Of a stretch of 6,819 bases of DNA, positions 1-6,360 are shown piece by piece (within the stretch, counting starts at the first letter, position 1; every line of letters starts with the position of its first letter). Origin of the DNA: Candidatus Melainabacteria bacterium (GTDB lineage: Bacteria > Cyanobacteriota > Vampirovibrionia > LMEP-6097). A program made the position numbers and the translations under genes. The notes beneath the pieces are model-generated. The model made no database searches, was not told where the DNA came from, and saw only the letters and a program-made list of their open reading frames with translations. Location: positions 1 to 6,819 of the forward strand of contig JAPPOW010000047.1 of the NCBI GenBank assembly GCA_028817775.1, written 5' to 3'.

Positions 1-1
1 G

Positions 2-1255
2 TCTTATTGCTTAATAGTTGAAGCCAATGATTCAAGCTTATTTTACAGTGGTAGCTGGAAGCTTGATCAGTGTCCTAGTGACGGTTTCAAGACCGACCTA
101 GCTGGAATTTCTACTTATTGCGCTGGTGCTCAAGAAGCAGGCAAACCAGTGGATCTAATGATCAGTGATTCAGCAGCTGCCGAGAAAGAAGGCTATTCAG
201 GCTCTGAGCTTGAACTAAGCAAAAAACTTAGCAAGCTAATTGGCAGCAAAAAATCACGAATACTCATCAACACTTACAATTCCAATACAGTGCGCTTGCA
301 TAATTTATTCAAAATCGCTGAGCAATGCGGAAAAAAAGTTGCTCTCTTAAATAAAGAAGCTAGAGAAGCCTATAGTGCTGCGGTTAATGCTGGCTATATT
401 CAAGAACAAAGTCATCTAATTAGTGTTAAAGAAATTGATAATCACCCTGACGACCAACTACTAATTATTTCTACAGCGCCAGAGGGTGACGCGCTTAAAG
501 AACTTGAACGAATTGCATATGACAAAAGCTTAGAGATTCAAATCAAAGAAGGTGATTGCATTATTAATAGTGCTGACTTGCCACCAGGTACAGTAAGGAT
601 CATGGCACAAATCTCTGATGAGTTCTATCTTAAGAAGGCTGAAATTATTGGAGGCCGCAATGCTGGTGTCACGGTAGATAGTCATGCTCTAACTGAAGAG
701 ATGAAATTTTTATTCAACCTGGTTAGACCTAAATACTTTGTACCAGGGCTAGGTGAATCAAGATTATTAGTGCAGCACGCAAAGCTGGCTGTTGATGCTG
801 GGCATGATCCAGGCTCGATATTCATTATCGACAATGGTGATACCATCCAGCTCTCTGGTGGTGGTTTTGAGATTGCAGGGCAGAGCAATACTGATGAAGT
901 GCTTTACACAGACTCACAAGATTTTCACCTTGATACTAAAGTAATCAAGGAACGCGATGCATTGGCAAAAGAAGGTGTGGTGACTCTAAGCTTTGCAATC
1001 AATAAGAAAAACAAAGTAGTAGCTGGACCAAGCTTCTCAGCCAAAGCTTGTACTTTTTCTAATAATAAAGAATGGCGTGCTTTTTGTTTAATGAACTCAC
1101 CAGATTTAATTGATGAGATTGAACAAGTAGCAGAAGAAATCAAAAATCCTGGTATTGAAGATTTTCAAGATGCAGCAAGAGAACACTTGAGTAGAATAAT
1201 CAAAACTCAAATAGGGAAAAAACCATCAGTTATAGTACTGGCCTCACAGATTTAA
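2..1255 (+). CDS. RNase J-family metallo-beta-lactamase/beta-CASP protein, 5' truncated, probably catalytically degenerate
   Basis: The frame is open from the left edge to a TAA at 1253-1255, giving 417 residues. An internal ATG at 149 lies inside the conserved fold and is not the start. About 145 N-terminal residues, including the HxHxDH metal motif, would lie outside the window, for a total near the usual RNase J length of about 555. Family landmarks in order: GSWKLD (50-67, canonical GDFKFD), SDSAAAEKEGYSGSE (canonical SDSTNAERPGYTPSE), NSNTVR (canonical ASNVHR), DSHALTEEMKFLFNLVRPKYF (canonical SGHA region), PGLGE (743-757, canonical PVHGE) and a C-terminal domain ending at GKKPSVIV. RNase J is a 5'-3' exoribonuclease and endonuclease for mRNA decay and rRNA maturation. 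Here the metal-ligand Asp of GDFK is Ser, the HGE His is Leu and the first His of HxSGH is Thr. This suggests a non-catalytic paralogue, like a more extreme RNase J2. The last base overlaps the mfd start. Family placement is firm; inactivity is inferred. Confidence 0.85.
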   Translation, partial: SYCLIVEANDSSLFYSGSWKLDQCPSDGFKTDLAGISTYCAGAQEAGKPVDLMISDSAAAEKEGYSGSELELSKKLSKLIGSKKSRILINTYNSNTVRLHNLFKIAEQCGKKVALLNKEAREAYSAAVNAGYIQEQSHLISVKEIDNHPDDQLLIISTAPEGDALKELERIAYDKSLEIQIKEGDCIINSADLPPGTVRIMAQISDEFYLKKAEIIGGRNAGVTVDSHALTEEMKFLFNLVRPKYFVPGLGESRLLVQHAKLAVDAGHDPGSIFIIDNGDTIQLSGGGFEIAGQSNTDEVLYTDSQDFHLDTKVIKERDALAKEGVVTLSFAINKKNKVVAGPSFSAKACTFSNNKEWRAFCLMNSPDLIDEIEQVAEEIKNPGIEDFQDAAREHLSRIIKTQIGKKPSVIVLASQI

Positions 1256-4200
1256 TGTTACTTGACCTAATACAACAAAACAATAAGTTTGCCGCAATCT
1301 ACTCTAAACTCAATAAAGATGGACAAATAATCCATGGACTAACTAATTCTGCCAAAAGTTTGATGCTGGCAAACCTAGTCCAGCGCAGTCAATCACCAAT
1401 CATCTTTGTGGTAGCTAACCATCATGAAGCTCAAACCTACTATCAAGAAATCAAGAATCTTAGTAATAAACCAGTCTTTAATTTTCTCTGTCAAGAAGTC
1501 TCGCCTTATGATCAAATCAATTCTGATATCACAGTAACAAGCAGTCAGTATGAAATCTTTGATTCATGGCAAAGTGGGCAAAGCTCACTTACTGTAATGA
1601 ATATCAAAGCTCTAGCCCAGCTTTACATTAAGCAGAAACTCTTTGAAGAGAATTCATTTTTTATCAACTCAGATACCGAAATTGATCCCCAAAATCTTGC
1701 TCAAAAACTGACTTTGCTTGGTTATAACAATGAAGCAATGGTTGAAGGACGCGGTCAATTCAGTCATCGCGGTGATATTCTTGATATCTATCCGATCACT
1801 GGTGAAGCCGCAAGACTAGAATTCTTTGGTGACAATATCGAAAGTATCAAAACTCTCAACACCAATAGTCAAAGGTCTAGTGAGCCAATAGAGTTTGTTC
1901 ATATCACTCCACGTTATTCAATTATTCGTAGTGAAGATGATGGTCTAAGCCAGAAGCTTGAAGAGCTTGCAGCCAAGCATCAAATCGAAGACCTGATTGC
2001 TCAAGACTCCTTATATTTTGAAGGAGTAGAATACTACCGCTCGCTACTTGGACAAGAAGCAAGTTCACTCTTTGACTATATTCCAGCCAATATTCATTTG
2101 GTCCTAGATGAATGGCAGGATTTAACTAATTTAGGCCGTGACTGGAATCAAACTTTGATTGATCAATATCAAGAGGGGGTCAAGAATCATAAATTAATCC
2201 CACTCGAGACTTCATTACACCTAGACCAAACTCAACTCATTGAACAGGTCAATGAGTGCAAACGCAAACTCTATCTACAGACTATGGTTGAAGCTATTGA
2301 TGGTAGTAGCGATCAGATTAGCTATGAGATTCTGAGTCACCCTGCTGAGCGCTTTGCAAGCAAGGTAGAAGAATTTATTGAATATATGCGTAAAAAATTA
2401 CGCGAGAAACAAAATATAGTGATATTTAGTGAGCAACCACACCGGGTTCTTAATATACTACGCGAGTGGGACATCAACGCACTCTATCAAGCTGACTTGG
2501 AAGCAGTTAATATAGTTGACTTAGCCAAAGAAGATAAGGGCAAGGTCATAGTGCAGCGGGATGGACTTGAAGAAGGCTGCCTATTACCAGAACTTAATAT
2601 CGTCATTCTCACTGACAGAGAATTATTTGGTCGTAGCCGCCAAGCAGTAGCCAAACAGAAAACCAAAAAATCAGAGGCTGGTAGTAAGCGTGAAATCTAC
2701 ACCGATATTTCTGAGCTTAAAGTCGATGACTATGTTGTGCACTATAAACATGGTGTTGGTAAGTATAAGGGCACTGAGTTTATTGAGCTTGATGGTGGTT
2801 CAACCCGGCAAGAGTATCTAGCAATTGAATACGCAGATGAAGCTCGGATCCTAATCCCTGTCGATCAAGTTAATTTACTCTCACGCTTTAATATTAACCA
2901 AGAAATAAAACCAAAGCTTTCCAAACTAGGCGGCACTGACTGGGAACGAACCAAGAAAAAGGTCAAGAAATCAGTCCGCGCTATTGCTCAAGACCTAATT
3001 AATCTTTATGCCCTGCGCGAAAAGCAAACTGGCTACAAATACCCTCATGATACCCCTTGGCAAATCGAGATGGAGGATGCTTTTCCTTATACTGAAACTG
3101 AAGATCAACTCAAAGCTATTGACGAAGTTAAGCAAGATATGGAAACTAGCAAACTTATGGATCGCTTGATTTGCGGAGATGCTGGCTTTGGTAAGACTGA
3201 AGTAATTCTACGTGCCGCCTTCAAGACTATTATGGAAGGTAAACAAGTAGCAATCCTAGTACCAACCACAGTGCTAGCGCAGCAGCACCATGATACATTC
3301 TCTGATCGTTTTGCTGCCTACCCCATCAGAATCGGCTTACTGAGCAGGTTTCGCACCGCCAAAGAACAACGTGAGGTAGTCAACAAACTTAAGCTAGGTG
3401 AATTAGATTTAGTCATCGGTACTCATCGCCTACTTCAAAAAGATATTCAATTCCAAAACATTGGACTACTAGTAATTGACGAGGAACAAAGATTTGGTGT
3501 ATCTCATAAGGAGAAGCTCAAGTCAATGCGCAAAGACCTCGATGTCATCTCGATGTCAGCAACGCCAATCCCGCGTACTTTGCATATGTCCTTATCAGGT
3601 ATCCGTGATATTAGCCTCATTGGCACACCACCAACCAATCGTAAACCAGTCAAAACCTTTGTTGGTGAGTATAAGAATAATGTGATGCGCAATGCGATTC
3701 TACATGAACTTGAACGCGGCGGGCAGGTATTCTTTGTCCATAACCGAGTAGAAAATATTGACCAGGTCGCCCACGAAGTGCAGCAATTAGTACCAGAAGC
3801 CGCTGTTAGAGTTGGTCACGGGCAGATGAAGGACAAAGAATTAGAGGATGTGATGTTTGCCTTTGTCAATCATGAGTTCAATGTCTTTGTCTGCACCACT
3901 ATTATTGAAACCGGATTGGATATAGCCAACGCTAATACCATCATCATTCGTGATGCTAATGCCTTTGGCTTATCGCAGCTCTACCAGTTACGTGGTAGGG
4001 TTGGACGCTCTGATCTACAAGCTTATGCTTATTTACTCTACAATCCAGAAAATGAAATTTCAGCTCAAGCCCGTGAACGTTTGCGTGCTATCCGCGAACT
4101 AACTAACCTTGGTTCTGGTTACCAAATCTCTATTAGAGATATGGAGATCCGTGGTGTTGGTAATATTTTTGGTGCTGAGCAGCATGGTCATATGCTCTCT

Positions 4201-4740
4201 GTTGGCTTTGACCTTTACTGCAAGATACTTAGTGACACTATTGAGGAGATGAAGGGCAACGTTGATGCCATTGAGCTTGAAGATTCCTGCACTATCGATA
4301 TCAAGGTCAATGCTTACTTCCCTGAGAACTGGATTTCTAATATCAAACAAAGAATGAACGAGTACAAGCGTCTCTCTTTAGCACGTGATGAGGCCACTCT
4401 AGATCACCTCAGTAATGAATGGCGTGATCGCTTTGGTAGATTACCGCAAGAAGCTCTCAACTTGATTGATATCAGCCGTATCAAGATCCGTGCCAATAAA
4501 GCTAAAATTGGCAGTATTAATCAAGAAGGGGATTCAATCAAAATCGCTAACAAATTGCGCTTACAACAATGGCTGCAGTCTCAGCGCAAACTACCAGCCT
4601 TCTTACAATCTAGAATTAATTTTAAAGCTGGTGCTGTCGGTGCCCGCAGTAGTGATTCGATGATCTCAGTCAAAGTCAGTGGCTTGGATACTGAATCAAG
4701 ACTCACAGCTGTCAAAGATATCATTGAGCTGTTAGCATAA
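1255..4740 (+). CDS. mfd: Transcription-repair coupling factor Mfd (TRCF)
   Basis: The 1161-residue protein is full length (E. coli Mfd has 1148). Mfd is a cytoplasmic ATP-dependent translocase that pushes stalled RNA polymerase off DNA and recruits UvrA for nucleotide excision repair. Domains in order: a UvrB-like N-terminal module with a partly kept P-loop (GLTNSAKS, 28-35); the UvrA-contact region, with R172, R187 and F191 matching E. coli R165, R181 and F185; a CarD-like RNA polymerase interaction domain (about 489-550, VDDYVVHYKHGVGKYKG); a RecG-like translocase with Walker A GDAGFGKT (641-648), Walker B DEEQ (742-745), SATPIPRTLHM, ETGLDIA (around 886-890) and QLRGRVGR (to 918); and the C-terminal TRCF domain (about 1010-1115). 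All key motifs look intact, so it should be active. The ATG overlaps the preceding stop as TAATG with no Shine-Dalgarno, so translation is probably coupled to the RNase J-like gene. Confidence 0.98.
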   Translation: MLLDLIQQNNKFAAIYSKLNKDGQIIHGLTNSAKSLMLANLVQRSQSPIIFVVANHHEAQTYYQEIKNLSNKPVFNFLCQEVSPYDQINSDITVTSSQYEIFDSWQSGQSSLTVMNIKALAQLYIKQKLFEENSFFINSDTEIDPQNLAQKLTLLGYNNEAMVEGRGQFSHRGDILDIYPITGEAARLEFFGDNIESIKTLNTNSQRSSEPIEFVHITPRYSIIRSEDDGLSQKLEELAAKHQIEDLIAQDSLYFEGVEYYRSLLGQEASSLFDYIPANIHLVLDEWQDLTNLGRDWNQTLIDQYQEGVKNHKLIPLETSLHLDQTQLIEQVNECKRKLYLQTMVEAIDGSSDQISYEILSHPAERFASKVEEFIEYMRKKLREKQNIVIFSEQPHRVLNILREWDINALYQADLEAVNIVDLAKEDKGKVIVQRDGLEEGCLLPELNIVILTDRELFGRSRQAVAKQKTKKSEAGSKREIYTDISELKVDDYVVHYKHGVGKYKGTEFIELDGGSTRQEYLAIEYADEARILIPVDQVNLLSRFNINQEIKPKLSKLGGTDWERTKKKVKKSVRAIAQDLINLYALREKQTGYKYPHDTPWQIEMEDAFPYTETEDQLKAIDEVKQDMETSKLMDRLICGDAGFGKTEVILRAAFKTIMEGKQVAILVPTTVLAQQHHDTFSDRFAAYPIRIGLLSRFRTAKEQREVVNKLKLGELDLVIGTHRLLQKDIQFQNIGLLVIDEEQRFGVSHKEKLKSMRKDLDVISMSATPIPRTLHMSLSGIRDISLIGTPPTNRKPVKTFVGEYKNNVMRNAILHELERGGQVFFVHNRVENIDQVAHEVQQLVPEAAVRVGHGQMKDKELEDVMFAFVNHEFNVFVCTTIIETGLDIANANTIIIRDANAFGLSQLYQLRGRVGRSDLQAYAYLLYNPENEISAQARERLRAIRELTNLGSGYQISIRDMEIRGVGNIFGAEQHGHMLSVGFDLYCKILSDTIEEMKGNVDAIELEDSCTIDIKVNAYFPENWISNIKQRMNEYKRLSLARDEATLDHLSNEWRDRFGRLPQEALNLIDISRIKIRANKAKIGSINQEGDSIKIANKLRLQQWLQSQRKLPAFLQSRINFKAGAVGARSSDSMISVKVSGLDTESRLTAVKDIIELLA

Positions 4741-4747
4741 GCCCTCT

Positions 4748-4775
4748 GTCATTGCGAGCGAAGCGAAGCAATGAC
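4748..4775. repeat. REP-like palindromic element
   Basis: GTCATTGC (4748-4755) is the exact reverse complement of GCAATGAC (4768-4775), an 8-bp stem around a 12-nt loop GAGCGAAGCGAA. The sequence resembles the short GTCATTGCGAG...GAAGCAAT palindromes scattered between genes in many bacterial genomes, but only one copy is present here. It starts 7 bp after the mfd stop. There is no following T-run, so it is not a standard intrinsic terminator. It could instead protect the mfd mRNA 3' end or be a relic of REP-type transposition. The TTG at 4752, inside the stem, opens a longer MEKHLA reading frame but is unlikely to be a real start. Confidence 0.7.
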
Positions 4776-4777
4776 GT

Positions 4778-4783
4778 TACAAT
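4778..4783 (+). promoter_or_regulatory. Possible -10 element (TACAAT) for the MEKHLA gene
   Basis: TACAAT matches five of six positions of the sigma70 -10 consensus and ends 7 nt before the ATG at 4791, which would put transcription start at or next to the start codon. The -35 side is weak: TTGCGA (4752-4757) lies in the palindrome but with a long 20-bp spacer. The call rests on the hexamer and on the same spacing being seen before the next gene. It may be chance in AT-rich DNA. Confidence 0.35.
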
Positions 4784-4790
4784 AAAGCAA

Positions 4791-5222
4791 ATGGAATTTA
4801 GCCCAGAACTTAAATCCTATATAGATCTAGTGCTTCAAAGCTACCAGCAATACACTGGCGAAAAGCTAGCTAGTAATATAGATGAGCTTTATAATGCTGA
4901 TTTCATTTGTGCCAGTCATTATTTCTATGAAGATGATACTAGGTTTATTTTTGCTAATCTCAAAGCGCAAGAGCTTTGGGAAATGTCCTGGCAAGAATTC
5001 ACTCGACTAGAGTCAAGATACTCAGCAGCTAAAGAAGAACAAGCTGCAAGGGAAGAATTACTCACTAAAGTAAAAGAACAAGGGATTATTAATGACTATC
5101 AGGGTCTTAGGATCAGCAAAAGCGGTAAAGAGTTTCGTATCGAAAAAGCCTGTGTTTGGAATGTATTAGATCTAAGCAATAAAATTATTGGACAAGCTGT
5201 AAAATTCAAAGATTTTAGCTAG
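4791..5222 (+). CDS. MEKHLA-domain protein of unknown function
   Basis: This small soluble protein has 143 residues and is almost entirely one MEKHLA domain (about residues 10-143), a PAS-like domain found in bacteria and at the C-terminus of plant HD-ZIP III factors. Hallmarks seen: SHYFYEDDTRFIFAN (42-56), AQELWEMSW (59-67), ESRYSA (74-79), GIINDYQGLRIS (98-109), GKEFRI (112-117), VWNVLD (122-127) and GQAVKF (134-139). Bacterial stand-alone members have no settled function; a ligand-sensing or redox role is sometimes supposed from the PAS-like fold. No signal peptide or membrane segment is seen. ATG 4791 is chosen over the in-frame TTG at 4752 because that codon lies in the palindrome and its extension is outside the domain. 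There is no Shine-Dalgarno sequence. The gene follows mfd by 50 bp and may be read from it or from its own weak promoter. Confidence 0.88.
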   Translation: MEFSPELKSYIDLVLQSYQQYTGEKLASNIDELYNADFICASHYFYEDDTRFIFANLKAQELWEMSWQEFTRLESRYSAAKEEQAAREELLTKVKEQGIINDYQGLRISKSGKEFRIEKACVWNVLDLSNKIIGQAVKFKDFS

Positions 5223-5223
5223 G

Positions 5224-5253
5224 TTGGCTCAAAAACTCATTCTATACTATAAT
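5224..5253 (+). promoter_or_regulatory. Sigma70-type promoter, probably giving a leaderless foldase mRNA
   Basis: TTGGCT (5224-5229, four of six -35 positions) is followed after 18 bp by a perfect TATAAT (5248-5253). The hexamer ends 7 nt before the ATG at 5261, so transcription should begin at about 5260-5261, leaving almost no 5' leader. No Shine-Dalgarno sequence precedes that ATG, which agrees with leaderless translation. The promoter begins 2 nt after the MEKHLA stop codon. Confidence 0.6.
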
Positions 5254-5260
5254 AGAAATT

Positions 5261-6360
5261 ATGTTTAGGAAACTCTTTCTTAGCATTATTATGACGGCTC
5301 TAGTGCCGTTCATGCTGAGATTGACGAAGCAAAATATATAAATCTTTACCGCAAACAGTTCGATAAAAAAGTAGCTGCTGATCTCTATGCTAGTCCTGCC
5401 GAAAACAAATCAGCGCATGGCTATAGGTCAGAAATTGTTGATTTCCTTTCCGAGAAAGAACACAAGATTCCTAAACTGATGCTCAAGAAACGCTGGCGCA
5501 ATCATCTAAGTCAATTCCAGGGACCTAAGGATTACAAAGCCAAGCTAGCCAACACTTATCTAAGCAGTGAATTTGTACGTAAGAAATTTTTGCAAAATCA
5601 ATATCTCAATGATTATTTCAGGCTCAAAGTTGCCCGTAAAGCCAAAGAAGATCTAGCTGAAAGAAATCAAATTATCAAACTAGCCAAAGAAGAAGATATT
5701 GGTATCAGTCGTCGCGATATAGATGAAAGGTTATTACAATTCATAGAGAATCAAGGTGGTAAGGTCGCTTACAAAGCTTTCTTGAAGCAAAATGATTTCA
5801 AAGAAAAAGAAATCAAATTCTTTATCAAAACTGATCTTATGAAAGAAGCTCTAATCAGTAAAATGCTTGAGTCTGAGATTGATATCGCCAGCGAAAATCA
5901 TTACCAAAACAAAAAATCAGAACGTAAACCACGTTACTACTTTACTCAGGCTTTTATCCCTCATGAGGCAGAAGCAGCAGAGAATACAATCAAAGAAGCC
6001 AGAGATGTCTTTGAAAACGAATCAGCAATCTTTGCCTATGACGGCATCGATCCAAATATCAAAGTTAGCAGTATGGATGTTGCTATTTCACTTGACACCA
6101 AGTTATTTGCTAATGAGATTAAAGATCAACTTGTTGCTCTTAGTAACAACGGTACTATGATTAGTAGCCGTGTCAGCGAGCTAATCAAAACCGAGAAAGG
6201 TTATCACCTGATCCAGATCAATGGTGTTGAAGTCAGCGAGTCAATTAGCTACGAAGAAGCCAGAGAAGATAGATTAAAACAACTCAAAGAACAAAGAGCT
6301 AAAGATTTTGATGGCTTATATAGTTTCTTTGTAGGTGAGAAAGACGTGGAGATCGACTGA
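5261..6360 (+). CDS. SurA/PpiC-type periplasmic foldase, with a frame break in the signal peptide
   Basis: The body is open from 5284 to TGA 6358-6360, but its first ATG is 5479, inside the protein. A better start is ATG 5261 in another frame, encoding MFRKLFLSIIMTALVP, a typical signal-peptide n- and h-region. Shifting by one base near 5309 joins it to (F/V)HA-EIDEAKY, a plausible signal peptidase I site, giving about 366 residues. The body has a charged helical SurA-N-like region (5683 to about 5880; EEDIGISRRDIDERL, then NQGG and a long helix) and a parvulin-like region (about 5932-6226) ending in GYHLIQING (6199-6225). Such proteins chaperone exported or outer-membrane proteins in the periplasm. 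The parvulin part is divergent: Gln replaces the early His and no GGDLGW-like block is seen, so it may be chaperone-only. It follows a probable promoter and overlaps the - strand gene by 45 bp. The break could be an assembly error, a real mutation or, less likely, recoding. Confidence 0.75.
5284..5338 (+). other. Frameshift junction in the foldase signal-peptide region
   Basis: The frame starting at ATG 5261 stays open until TAA 5339-5341, and the foldase body frame is open from just after TAG 5281-5283. The switch must therefore fall between 5284 and 5338. The protein reads best if the change is near 5306-5312: one extra T in CCGTTCATG would restore ...TALVPF-HAEIDEAKY in one frame. No classic -1 slippery heptamer is seen in the overlap, and there is no long homopolymer. 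Confidence 0.65.

Noticed and set aside
149..1255. ATG 149 as the start of a 368-residue protein
   Set aside because: The frame is open to the left edge and the upstream codons encode conserved RNase J sequence (GSWKLD region), so the gene is truncated by the window, not started at 149.
4099..4350. An 83-residue - strand reading frame within mfd
   Set aside because: It is antisense to highly conserved Mfd helicase sequence and has no family features; the same applies to the short frames at 682-888, 925-1143, 3476-3692 and 4466-4663.
4752..4790. TTG 4752 as the start of the MEKHLA protein
   Set aside because: It lies inside the palindromic repeat and adds 13 residues outside the domain; ATG 4791 is better placed.
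5325..5341. Programmed -1 ribosomal frameshift at GCAAAATATATAA
   Set aside because: No X-XXY-YYZ heptamer fits the frames, no downstream stem was recognised, and a shift here would add non-signal residues (LRLTKQ) after the hydrophobic core. A one-base deletion upstream is simpler.
5867..6160. A 97-residue + strand reading frame inside the foldase gene
   Set aside because: It is out of frame with the foldase, has no recognisable domain, and looks like a shadow frame.
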